A stretch of DNA of 12,850 nt. Source: an uncultured Acinetobacter sp. Lineage in GTDB: Bacteria > Pseudomonadota > Gammaproteobacteria > Pseudomonadales > Moraxellaceae. Below are positions 4,516-12,324 of this stretch, in pieces. The notes under the pieces are model-generated. The model was not told where the DNA came from. It saw only the letters and a program-made list of their open reading frames with translations, and did not search any database. Within the stretch, counting starts at the first letter, position 1; each line of letters begins with the position of its first letter. The position numbers and the translations under genes were made by a program. Location: positions 1 to 12,850 of the forward strand of contig CAAGMP010000031.1 of assembly GCA_900771065.1 (NCBI GenBank), in the 5' to 3' direction.

Positions 4516-7029
4516 TTATTGCTTTTTTTGCAAACGCAAAGCATTAATGACCACAGATAAAGAACTTAAAGACATTGCAACAGCAGCATACATTGGTGTG
4601 AGTAAAACACCCCAAATAGGATATAAAATACCCGCAGCCAACGGAACACCTAGTCCATTGTAACCTAAAGAAAAAGCCAAATTTTGCTTCATGTTTCGCA
4701 CAGCAAGTTGCGCTAAATTAATTGCATCAGCGATACCACGTAAATCACCTTTAACTAAGGTAATTTGTGCAGTTTTTTTCGCAATATCCGTACCATTGCC
4801 CATTGCAATACCAATATTAGCTTGAGCTAAAGCAGGTGCATCGTTAATTCCATCGCCCGCCATCGCAACAACTTTTCCTTGTTTTTGATATTTTTCAACC
4901 AAATTTAATTTATCTTGTGGGTGGCAATTACTATAAACTTCATCAATATTTAAAAATTTTGCAATCGCTTTTGCACTATCATCATGATCTCCCGTTGCCA
5001 TCACCACATTAATACCGCTGTTTTTTAAATGGCTAATGATTTGTTGGGCATTTTCTTTAATTGCATCATGCACAATCACATAGGCTAAAACAGTATGATC
5101 ATTCACAAGAAAACTCACACTTTGTCCTTGTTGGCGCTGTTGCTGTAATTGCTGCAATAAATTGCTATCTAAATTTAAGTTAAATTGTGACAATAATTTT
5201 TCACTACCTAAATACAATAATTGCCCATCAATACAACCTTTGACACCTAATCCGTTTAATTCTTCAAAATCGGTTACAGGCTCAAGCTGATCGACATTGA
5301 CTATTTTAGCCAAAGTACGAGCAATAGGATGATTTGATTGGTTTTCTAAAGAAGCAATCCATTTTTTTATTTGAATCTGATCATATATCGAAGTTAAAGT
5401 TTGAATTTCTTTTAAACTTGGCTGACCTACGGTTAATGTCCCCGTTTTATCGATAATTAATGTATCAATATTACTTAAATTTTCAATGGTTTGCGCATCT
5501 TTAAATAACACACCAACTTGTGCAGCACGTCCTGTAATTGCCATAACAGACATAGGTGTAGCTAAACCTAAAGCACATGGGCAAGCGATAATTAAAACAG
5601 AAATCGCACACATTAAAGCTAAATCAAATGCGGCATGGGCAATAAAAAACCAAATAATAAAAGTAAGCACACTGATTGATAAAACGGCGATCACAAAATA
5701 TTTTGCCACTAAATCGGCTAAACGCTGTAATGGTGCTTTTGAACGTTGTGCCTCTGCAACAGCTTGAATCATTTTGGCTAAAGTTGTGGTCTGACCAACT
5801 GCTGTTACTTGCACTAAAATACTGCCTTGCTGATTGATTGTGCCACCAATAACCAAATCGCCTTGTATTTTTTTGACTGCAAGAGGTTCACCCGTCATCA
5901 TTGATTCATCAACATAAGTTTGACCTTCGGTAACCAAAGCATCTAAAGGAACTTGTTCCCCTGCTTTAATTTGTAGAATATCTCCGACTTGAACTTGATC
6001 TATTTCAACTTGAATAAACTGATCATTTTTCACTAAAGTGGCTTGATTAACTTGTAATTTGAGCAAAGATTTCAATGCATCAGCCGTTTTAGCACGTGCT
6101 TTGAGTTCCATCATTTGCCCAAGCAAACTCAATGAAACAATCATACATGCTGCTTCAAAATACACCGCAACACCGTGCGCGGTTTGTACTTGCTGTGGAA
6201 TTAAATTTGGAAAAATTGTGGCAAAAATACTGTAAATAAATGCAGCTAAAACCCCCACACCAATTAAACTCCACATATTTAAATTGGCAGTTTTATAAGA
6301 TGTCCAACAACGTTCAAGAATTGGTTTTCCTGCCCAAAGCACCACAGGTAAAGACAAAACCAATTCAATCCACGGTTGAATATGTGCTGGAATCATTGCA
6401 TGCAGATGAGAACCCATCGCCAAAATAAAAACCAACAAGGTAAATGGCAAGGTTTTCCAAAAACGCGCGCTAAAATCGACAAGTTCTGGATTAGGCACAT
6501 CATTTAAAGTCGGTTGCATTGGTTCTAAAGCCATGCCGCAAATTGGACAAACTCCCGGTCCTTTTTGTACAATTTCAGGATCCATTGGGCAGGTATAATC
6601 TAAATTTTCCGCCCCTTCAGGTAATTTTCGCTGTGAAATTGGTAAAAGATAGTTTTCAGGATCATGTTGAAACTTTTGCAAACAAGATGCATGACAAAAA
6701 TAATAATTTTTATTTTGATAATTGAAGTTTAAAGCAGTTTGAGGATCAACAGACATGCCACAAACAGGATCAATTTCGCCATTTTTAGCTGCTTTACTTG
6801 CACAGCATGATTTCTTTTCAAGCACTTGAGTTGATGATGCACAACACGATTTTTTTACAATAAACTGTTCTGGATGTTGCAAAAATTGATTTTTACAATG
6901 TGCCGAGCAAAATAAATAATGTTTGTTTTCAAAATCACAAAAATGCGCACTATTTGCATCGACTGACATACCACAAACAGGATCAATCTGATTGGGCTTG
7001 TCTTTAGCACAGCACGTTGAAGTCGTCAT
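4516..7029 (-). CDS. copA: Copper-translocating P1B-type ATPase, two YHS domains
   Basis: This ATP-driven pump in the cytoplasmic membrane exports Cu(I), and perhaps Ag(I). The 837 residues hold, in order: a CC pair (6-7), YHS domain 1 (about 16-57), CC pairs (62-63, 75-76), YHS domain 2 (about 86-127), a CPxCGM heavy-metal-binding domain (about 145-171), paired N-terminal helices, TGE (379-381), the CPC metal site (483-485), DKTGT with phosphorylated D527, the HP pair (567-568), TGD (679-681) and GDGIND (725-730). Y790-N791 in the seventh helix and M819 with SS (822-823) in the eighth are the Cu(I)-specific P1B-1 residues. There is no classic HMA domain at the N-terminus. GGGGAG precedes the ATG. 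The gene is divergent from a CueR-like regulator across a MerR-type promoter, so copper induction is likely. A CopZ chaperone gene is not adjacent. Confidence 0.95.
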   Translation of the reverse strand: MTTSTCCAKDKPNQIDPVCGMSVDANSAHFCDFENKHYLFCSAHCKNQFLQHPEQFIVKKSCCASSTQVLEKKSCCASKAAKNGEIDPVCGMSVDPQTALNFNYQNKNYYFCHASCLQKFQHDPENYLLPISQRKLPEGAENLDYTCPMDPEIVQKGPGVCPICGMALEPMQPTLNDVPNPELVDFSARFWKTLPFTLLVFILAMGSHLHAMIPAHIQPWIELVLSLPVVLWAGKPILERCWTSYKTANLNMWSLIGVGVLAAFIYSIFATIFPNLIPQQVQTAHGVAVYFEAACMIVSLSLLGQMMELKARAKTADALKSLLKLQVNQATLVKNDQFIQVEIDQVQVGDILQIKAGEQVPLDALVTEGQTYVDESMMTGEPLAVKKIQGDLVIGGTINQQGSILVQVTAVGQTTTLAKMIQAVAEAQRSKAPLQRLADLVAKYFVIAVLSISVLTFIIWFFIAHAAFDLALMCAISVLIIACPCALGLATPMSVMAITGRAAQVGVLFKDAQTIENLSNIDTLIIDKTGTLTVGQPSLKEIQTLTSIYDQIQIKKWIASLENQSNHPIARTLAKIVNVDQLEPVTDFEELNGLGVKGCIDGQLLYLGSEKLLSQFNLNLDSNLLQQLQQQRQQGQSVSFLVNDHTVLAYVIVHDAIKENAQQIISHLKNSGINVVMATGDHDDSAKAIAKFLNIDEVYSNCHPQDKLNLVEKYQKQGKVVAMAGDGINDAPALAQANIGIAMGNGTDIAKKTAQITLVKGDLRGIADAINLAQLAVRNMKQNLAFSLGYNGLGVPLAAGILYPIWGVLLTPMYAAVAMSLSSLSVVINALRLQKKQ

Positions 7030-7059
7030 GGTTTTCTCCCCTTGCTTTTTATGTTCAAT

Positions 7060-7091
7060 AGCATAAAGTCTGTACTTAGGTACAAAGTCAA
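7060..7091 (-). promoter_or_regulatory. MerR-type copA promoter and operator
   Basis: On the minus strand TTGACT (7086-7091) is followed after 20 bp by TATGCT (7060-7065); a 19-bp register gives TTATGC. The spacer is longer than usual, as in promoters that MerR-family activators twist into an active form. A dyad TGTAC-N4-GTACA (7071-7075 and 7080-7084) lies inside the spacer as the probable regulator-binding site. Confidence 0.7.
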
Positions 7092-7108
7092 GCGAAGTGA
7101 GCTAAACA

Positions 7109-7492
7109 ATGTTAACGATTGGTCAATTAGCGAAAAAGGTAAAAATAAACCTAGAAACAATTCGTTATTATCAACGTATTGGTTTAATGCGCACGCCCAA
7201 TAAAAATGGAAATTATCGCTATTATAATCAAGCAGATATTGATATTTTAAATTTTATTATTAAAGGTAAAAATGCAGGATTACAACTCACTGAAATAAAA
7301 GAATTATTACAATTACAATTTAATGATCATGCCAAAGCAAGAGAAGTTATTGCACATCGTTTAGCACAAATCGATCAACGCATTAGTGAACTTACCATTT
7401 TAAAACAACGATTAAACTCATGGATCAATCAGTGTGAATTGGCACAGGAAAAACCTTGCCCTATTTTATTAGCACTGCAAGATAAAACTTGA
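7109..7492 (+). CDS. cueR: MerR-family Cu(I)/Ag(I) regulator, CueR-like
   Basis: This cytoplasmic dimeric metal sensor would activate the divergent copper ATPase promoter by DNA distortion. The 127-aa protein has the MerR winged-helix domain at the N-terminus (TIGQLAKKV, then TIRYYQRIGL, NYRYY and the second helix pair), a long dimerisation helix (about 75-107), and a metal-binding loop with C109 and C117. The C-X7-C spacing followed by Pro matches CueR C112 and C120. The dimer-helix position that is Cys in ZntR, MerR or PbrR has no Cys here, which favours a monovalent metal. The ATG at 7109 has only a weak GAAGTGAG upstream. The operator dyad lies about 25 bp upstream, so autoregulation is likely. 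No terminator is seen before the folate gene 56 bp downstream. Confidence 0.88.
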   Translation: MLTIGQLAKKVKINLETIRYYQRIGLMRTPNKNGNYRYYNQADIDILNFIIKGKNAGLQLTEIKELLQLQFNDHAKAREVIAHRLAQIDQRISELTILKQRLNSWINQCELAQEKPCPILLALQDKT

Positions 7493-7548
7493 AACTTCAT
7501 CTTGTGCATGTTTTTATTTTCGGTCATAGGTTTTGTTACAAATAAAAA

Positions 7549-8139
7549 ATGTCTATTTCTCTTTTACGTCAAACATTACGTCGAAAACGTCGGCATTTGT
7601 CTATTTTTTCACAACGACAAGCTGAAAATGCGGTAATATTTCATTTACAACAATTGACCCAGTTCAAATTTGCACAACATATTGGTGTTTATTTAGATGC
7701 TTTTGGTGAAATTCGAACACAAAAAATCATTGAATTGTGTTTTAAATTAAAAAAAAATGTCTATTTACCTACTATTTGTAATATGAATAATCATTTAATT
7801 TGGGTTGAAATTTCAGCGCAACAATATCGCAATAAACGTTTTTTTAAACATCATTTTGGTATGCAACAAGCCATGCGTTCACGCGGATTTCAACCCAATC
7901 GACTTGATATAATGATTTTGCCTTTAGTCGCTTGTGATGCAAAAGGCACTCGAATTGGTATGGGAGGCGGTTTTTACGACCGTACTTTAGCGAATTATCC
8001 GTATAAACCTTTGCGTTTGGGAATGGCACATGACTTCCAATTTGTTGCTCAGCCTTTGGTCACACAAAAATGGGATCAAGCTTTAAATTGTTTAATCACC
8101 CCTAAGCGTGTTATACATTTTAAGCGAAAAATAGCGTAA
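7549..8139 (+). CDS. fthC: 5-formyltetrahydrofolate cyclo-ligase
   Basis: This cytoplasmic enzyme (MTHFS, YgfA) uses ATP to convert 5-formyl-THF to 5,10-methenyl-THF, returning stored folate to one-carbon metabolism. The 196-aa protein has the basic N-terminal stretch LRRKRR (10-15), the G-E54-IRT substrate-contact segment, and the diagnostic C-terminal block GTRIGMGGGFYDRTL (133-147) with LPL before it. The length is normal for the family. The ATG at 7549 has no good SD, but an in-frame TAA two codons upstream rules out a longer form. In many gammaproteobacteria this gene follows the 6S RNA gene ssrS. Here the 56-bp gap to the regulator gene leaves no room for 6S RNA. Co-transcription with the regulator is possible, since no terminator is seen between them. 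Confidence 0.94.
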   Translation: MSISLLRQTLRRKRRHLSIFSQRQAENAVIFHLQQLTQFKFAQHIGVYLDAFGEIRTQKIIELCFKLKKNVYLPTICNMNNHLIWVEISAQQYRNKRFFKHHFGMQQAMRSRGFQPNRLDIMILPLVACDAKGTRIGMGGGFYDRTLANYPYKPLRLGMAHDFQFVAQPLVTQKWDQALNCLITPKRVIHFKRKIA

Positions 8140-8185
8140 AAATTACATAATTCATCATTTTTACAGAATTAATTGCAAATACCCC

Positions 8186-8216
8186 TTGTAATTTTCAAAA
8201 CACCCATCACTATAAA
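8186..8216 (+). promoter_or_regulatory. Candidate lon promoter
   Basis: TTGTAA (8186-8191) and TATAAA (8211-8216) are separated by 19 bp, a weak sigma70 arrangement. The overlapping CTTGTAA (8185-8191) and ACCCAT (8202-8207) resemble the heat-shock consensus CTTGAAA and CCCCAT, but with a spacer 2-3 bp shorter than usual. Transcription from TATAAA would begin near 8223. Confidence 0.35.
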
Positions 8217-8222
8217 AAATTA

Positions 8223-8239
8223 TGGCAACACCGTTGTCA
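8223..8239 (+). other. Hairpin in the lon leader
   Basis: A 7-bp stem with one G-U (8223-8229 with 8233-8239, loop ACC) would lie at or near the 5' end of lon mRNA, 6 nt before the AGGAG. It may stabilise the 5' end or influence ribosome access. It is short and could be chance. Confidence 0.25.
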
Positions 8240-8255
8240 CTCATTAGGAGTGCCC

Positions 8256-10682
8256 ATGTCTGAAATTATGATCAATGAAGAGAATTTAGAACCTTCGGTT
8301 CCAAATGTATTACCCCTTTTGGCATTACGCGATGTAGTCGTCTATCCGCATATGCAAATAGCCCTATTTGTTGGTCGCGAGAAATCGATCAACGCGGTGG
8401 ATATGGCGCGTAACAGTGACAATTTAGTTTTCGTGGTCGCACAGAAAGACTCACTGACTGAAGAAATTGACCACGATAATTTATACCAATATGGTACTGT
8501 CGCGAAGATTGTACAAATTGTAAACCATGAAAATGATGAAAACTGTATCAAAGTTTTAATCGAAGGATTATATCGTTCGAAACTTGAACGAATTATTGAT
8601 ACAGAAAAATATTTGAGTGCAGAACATAGTTTAAGTCCAATGCAAACTGAATTGGATGAACAGCTTCAAACCACACGTCTTGAAGAATTACGCAATTTGT
8701 TTGCTCAATATGCCGAAGCAAAATTACGTAATGCACGTGAACTGATTGCCGCAGCCAATAAAATGGAAAATTTGTTGCAATTAATGTTCTTTGTAGCAAC
8801 ACGTGTACCGCTTAATATTGAAATCAAACAACAATTTTTAGAATATGACGATTTTGAAAAGCATTTAAATGAATTAATGAATTATTTATTGCAACAATCT
8901 GAAGAACAACAGATTGAGCAATCATTACATGATTCAGTTAAACGTCAAATGGAAAAAAATCAGCGTGAATACTTTCTAAATGAAAAAATGAAAGTCATTC
9001 AACGTGAATTATCCGATATGAATGGCGGTGCTGAAGATGATGTCGCTGAAATTGAAAAGCGTCTTGCTGAAGCCGATTTACCTAAACATGTACGCAAAAA
9101 AGCAGAAGCTGAGTTTCGCAAACTCAAATCAATGCAACCTGCATCAAGTGAAGCAGCTGTCGTACGTAACTATCTTGAAGTCATTCTAGATACACCGTGG
9201 AATAAAGCCAATAAAGTCAGCATTAACTTAAGTAAAGCTGAAGATATTTTAAACGAAGATCATTATGGCTTAGATGAAGTTAAAGAACGTATTGTCGAAT
9301 ATTTGGCAGTTCAAGCACGAGTGAAAAAACTTCGTGGTCCAATTTTATGTTTAGTTGGTCCTCCGGGCGTAGGTAAAACCTCTTTAGGCGAATCCATCGC
9401 TAAAGCGACAGGTCGTGAATTTGTACGCATGGCGTTGGGTGGCGTACGTGATGAAGCTGAAATTCGTGGTCATCGCCGTACCTATATTGGTGCTATGCCA
9501 GGTAAAATCGTACAATCATTAATTAAAGTTGGCGTAAAAAATCCGCTGTTTTTACTTGATGAAATCGATAAAATGGCACACGACTACCGTGGTGATCCTG
9601 CTTCCGCTTTACTTGAAGTACTTGATCCATCACAAAACAATAAATTCAGCGATCATTATTTAGATCTTGATCTGGATTTATCTGAAGTGATGTTTATTTG
9701 TACTGCAAATAGCATGAACATTCCTGAAGCATTGCTTGATCGTATGGAAGTCATTCGCTTACCGGGTTATACCGAAGAAGAAAAAATTAATATTACTGAG
9801 CGTTATTTAGTGCCAAAAGCAATTAAAAATAATGGCTTACGTAATAAAGAATTGACTATTCATGAAGAAGCAATTCGTGAAATTGTACAACGTTATACCC
9901 GTGAAGCGGGTGTACGTAGTCTTGAACGTGAAGTTTCAAAAATTGCACGTAAAGTTGTCAAAGAAGCAGTCAGCAAGAAAGCGAAAAATTTGCAAATTGA
10001 AGTAACGGCAGACAATTTACCTGATTATTTAGGTCCACAAAAATTTGACTTTGGCATTGCTGAAGAAGAAGCTCAAGTGGGTCGTGTCAATGGTTTGGCA
10101 TGGACATCTGTGGGTGGTGAGTTACTTACCATTGAAGCAGCAACAATGAAAGGCAAAGGTGCATTCATTACCACAGGTTCTTTGGGTGATGTCATGCAAG
10201 AATCAATTAAAGCAGCCATGACCGTTGTGCGTACACGTGCTGATGATTTAGGCATTGATTCAAGTCGTTTTGCTGAAACCGATGTTCACGTGCATTTACC
10301 TGAAGGGGCAACGCCAAAAGACGGACCATCGGCAGGTTTGGCTTTAACCACCGCTTTGGTTTCAGCATTTACAGGAATTCCAATTCGTCCAGATATTGCT
10401 ATGACAGGTGAAACCAGTTTAACAGGTCGTGCAATGCGTATTGGTGGTTTAAAAGAAAAATTGTTAGCTGCCCATCGTGGTGGTGTTAAATTGGTCTTTA
10501 TTCCACAAGAAAATTTACGTGATTTGGCTGAAATTCCTGAAAATGTCAAAGCCAATTTGGAAATTAAAGCGGTTAAATCCATTGATGAAATTTTACCGCT
10601 GGCTTTAACTTCAATGCCTGAACCCTTACCCAAAACTCCTTTGATTAAGCCTTTAAATGATGAAAAAGCAGCGCGTCATTAA
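8256..10682 (+). CDS. lon: ATP-dependent Lon protease
   Basis: This cytoplasmic homohexameric AAA+ serine protease degrades misfolded and short-lived regulatory proteins. The 808-aa protein has a LAN substrate-binding domain starting at VLPLLALRDVVVYP (about 18-210), a coiled helical linker, an AAA+ module with Walker A GPPGVGKT (368-375) and Walker B FLLDEID (D435, E436), and the protease domain with S692 in PKDGPSAG and K735 in GGLKEKLLAAHRGG as the Ser-Lys dyad. The ATG at 8256 is preceded by AGGAG at 5 nt (8246-8250). An in-frame GTG at 8250 overlaps that SD and is not used. It is about 24 residues longer than E. coli Lon (784), partly from a Pro/Lys-rich C-terminal tail. A promoter with heat-shock-like elements precedes it, and an intrinsic terminator follows. 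Confidence 0.98.
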   Translation: MSEIMINEENLEPSVPNVLPLLALRDVVVYPHMQIALFVGREKSINAVDMARNSDNLVFVVAQKDSLTEEIDHDNLYQYGTVAKIVQIVNHENDENCIKVLIEGLYRSKLERIIDTEKYLSAEHSLSPMQTELDEQLQTTRLEELRNLFAQYAEAKLRNARELIAAANKMENLLQLMFFVATRVPLNIEIKQQFLEYDDFEKHLNELMNYLLQQSEEQQIEQSLHDSVKRQMEKNQREYFLNEKMKVIQRELSDMNGGAEDDVAEIEKRLAEADLPKHVRKKAEAEFRKLKSMQPASSEAAVVRNYLEVILDTPWNKANKVSINLSKAEDILNEDHYGLDEVKERIVEYLAVQARVKKLRGPILCLVGPPGVGKTSLGESIAKATGREFVRMALGGVRDEAEIRGHRRTYIGAMPGKIVQSLIKVGVKNPLFLLDEIDKMAHDYRGDPASALLEVLDPSQNNKFSDHYLDLDLDLSEVMFICTANSMNIPEALLDRMEVIRLPGYTEEEKINITERYLVPKAIKNNGLRNKELTIHEEAIREIVQRYTREAGVRSLEREVSKIARKVVKEAVSKKAKNLQIEVTADNLPDYLGPQKFDFGIAEEEAQVGRVNGLAWTSVGGELLTIEAATMKGKGAFITTGSLGDVMQESIKAAMTVVRTRADDLGIDSSRFAETDVHVHLPEGATPKDGPSAGLALTTALVSAFTGIPIRPDIAMTGETSLTGRAMRIGGLKEKLLAAHRGGVKLVFIPQENLRDLAEIPENVKANLEIKAVKSIDEILPLALTSMPEPLPKTPLIKPLNDEKAARH

Positions 10683-10717
10683 TCTTCGCTGTCATCACAT
10701 CATTTGATGAAAAAAAC

Positions 10718-10747
10718 AAAGCCTGAATCTTTAGATTCAGGCTTTTT
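10718..10747 (+). terminator. Intrinsic terminator of lon
   Basis: AAAGCCTGAATC (10718-10729) pairs with GATTCAGGCTTT (10734-10745) around a 4-nt loop, followed by a run of five T (10743-10747). The upstream A-run could make it partly bidirectional. It begins 35 bp after the lon stop. Confidence 0.9.
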
Positions 10748-10845
10748 AATTTCCAAATTGATATTCAGAAATGTGATCTCTCCTATTTCTTATTTAGAGT
10801 CAGCTCGATTAAAATTAGGCATTATTGTTTTTATCTAACGTGTTT

Positions 10846-11412
10846 ATGATGCTCAAAAAATTAATTGGCAAAACAGCTTTCTCTATTTCTGGTTGGAGTT
10901 ACGAAGTTCAGCCCGATTTACTGGAAAAAAAACAAGTTATTATTGGCTTTGAACACACTTCGATGATGGATTCGGTTTTATCTCTCGCCTTGTTTCAAAT
11001 TTATGATCTCAAAATTCATACTTTAATTAAAAAAGAATTATTTAAAGGTCCATTAAAACCGATTTTAGAAGCCATTGGCGGCATTGCGGTTGATCGCAAA
11101 AATAATCAAGACCTTGTGACACAAATGGTTGATTTATTTAATCAGAATGAAAGTTTCAACTTAGTTATTGCACCCGAATCAACTCGTGCAAAAAATGGAC
11201 AACCACGCAAACCCATTCGTACAGGTTTTTGGCATATTGCTAAAGCAGCGAATGTTCCAATTATTTTAATGTTTGCAGATGCTAAAAATAAAAAAGGCGG
11301 CATTTTTGCAAAAATTTATCCATCGGAGATTGAAAAAGATTTGGTTTTAATCCAAAAAATGTATAAAGAACAAATTGGACTTGATATTTTATTACCTGAA
11401 TTTAAAAAATAA
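10846..11412 (+). CDS. PlsC-like 1-acylglycerol-phosphate acyltransferase
   Basis: This is a member of the LPLAT/PlsC superfamily, which transfers an acyl chain to a lysophospholipid or related acceptor at the inner membrane face. The 188-aa form has the catalytic HTSMMD (H37, D42; HX4D motif), the acceptor-binding GGIAVDR (78-84), APESTR (109-114) where the family usually has EGTR, and VPIILM (137-142). It is shorter than the main PlsC (about 240 aa) and lacks an obvious N-terminal membrane helix. It is therefore likely an auxiliary acyltransferase, and its true substrate is unknown. I chose the first ATG (10846); another ATG follows at 10849, and neither has a clear SD. A TTG at 10825 with AGG 5 nt upstream would add seven residues and cannot be excluded. 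No terminator is seen between it and yebC. Confidence 0.85.
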   Translation: MMLKKLIGKTAFSISGWSYEVQPDLLEKKQVIIGFEHTSMMDSVLSLALFQIYDLKIHTLIKKELFKGPLKPILEAIGGIAVDRKNNQDLVTQMVDLFNQNESFNLVIAPESTRAKNGQPRKPIRTGFWHIAKAANVPIILMFADAKNKKGGIFAKIYPSEIEKDLVLIQKMYKEQIGLDILLPEFKK

Positions 11413-11443
11413 AGCGGTCATCTTTATTAGAAAAAAGCGCTTA

Positions 11444-11452
11444 TGGTAGAAT
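11444..11452 (+). promoter_or_regulatory. Candidate extended -10 promoter of yebC
   Basis: TGG-TAGAAT (TAGAAT at 11447-11452, 5/6 match) forms an extended -10. The -35 region is only a partial match (TTATTA at 17 bp). The predicted start near 11459 gives a leader of about 44 nt before yebC. Confidence 0.4.
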
Positions 11453-11502
11453 TCACCTCAATTTGATAGGCATAAGGCCAATCTACAAGGAGCATATTTC
11501 GC

Positions 11503-12252
11503 ATGGCGGGTCATTCCAAATGGGCGAACACAAAGCATCGTAAAGCAAAACAAGATGCGAGCCGCGCTAAAGTTTTCACCAAGTTTATTCGTGAAATTGT
11601 GACAGCAGCACGTTTAGGTGGCGGTGATGCTGCATCTAACCCACGTTTACGTGCAGTAGTTGAAAAAGCACTCGTGGCAAACATGACACGTGACACCATC
11701 AACCGTGCAATCCAACGCGGTGTCGGTGGTGAAGAAAATGCTGATTTAAAAGAAGTGACCTATGAAGGTTACGGTGTTGGTGGTGTCGCAGTCATTGTTG
11801 AAACCATGACAGACAACTTAAACCGTACTGTTCCTGATGTACGCCACTGTTTTTCAAAAACAGATGGCAATTTAGGTACAAACGGTTCAGTGGCTTTTTT
11901 ATTCACAAAACGTGGTGAAATTACTTTTGAAGATATTTCTTTAGAAGATCAAATCATGGAAGTGGCTTTAGAAGCGGGCGCGGAAGATATTGAAGTATCT
12001 GAAGATGAAATTTTGGTTATTACCACACCTGAAGCTTTCGGTGCGGTTCAAGATGCTTTAGCTGCGGCAGGTTTAAAATCTGACAATGCCGAAGTCGTGA
12101 TGAACCCATCTACTAAAGCAGAAATCACCGACATTGAACAAGCGAAGAAAATCTTAAAAATGATTGATATGCTTGAAGATTTAGATGATGTACAAAACGT
12201 TTATACCAATGTTGAGTTTTCAGATGCCGTTTTAGCTGAACTTGATGCATAA
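11503..12252 (+). CDS. yebC: YebC/PmpR (TACO1) family protein
   Basis: This cytoplasmic protein belongs to the family first called transcriptional regulators (PmpR) and, in mitochondria (TACO1) and in recent bacterial work, linked to translation at difficult sequences such as proline runs. The 249-aa protein shows the full family pattern: MAGHSKWANTKHRKAKQD at the N-terminus, FTKFIREIVTAAR, NPRLRAVVEKA, NMTRDTINRAIQRG, YEGYGVGGVA, NRTVPDVRHCFSK and the acidic domain-2/3 region (ALEAGAED, MIDMLEDLDDVQNVYTN). The length matches E. coli YebC (246). An AAGGAG lies 10 nt before the ATG, a rather long spacing. In many bacteria yebC precedes ruvC; here it does not, and it converges on uvrB across a shared terminator. 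Confidence 0.97.
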   Translation: MAGHSKWANTKHRKAKQDASRAKVFTKFIREIVTAARLGGGDAASNPRLRAVVEKALVANMTRDTINRAIQRGVGGEENADLKEVTYEGYGVGGVAVIVETMTDNLNRTVPDVRHCFSKTDGNLGTNGSVAFLFTKRGEITFEDISLEDQIMEVALEAGAEDIEVSEDEILVITTPEAFGAVQDALAAAGLKSDNAEVVMNPSTKAEITDIEQAKKILKMIDMLEDLDDVQNVYTNVEFSDAVLAELDA

Positions 12253-12268
12253 GTTGTAAATTGGAAAT

Positions 12269-12296
12269 AAAAAATGCGCCAATGAGCGCATTTTTT
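12269..12296. terminator. Bidirectional terminator between yebC and uvrB
   Basis: An 11-bp perfect stem AAAAAATGCGC (12269-12279) pairs with GCGCATTTTTT (12286-12296) around a 6-nt loop. T-runs follow on both strands, as expected between convergent genes. It begins 17 bp after the yebC stop and ends 29 bp from the uvrB stop. Confidence 0.92.
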
Positions 12297-12324
12297 ATTT
12301 TAATCAAACTATTAATACAATCAA

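Noticed and set aside
8250..8255. GTG start for lon at 8250.
   Set aside because: It overlaps the AGGAG that fits the ATG at 8256, and Lon proteins do not need the two extra residues.
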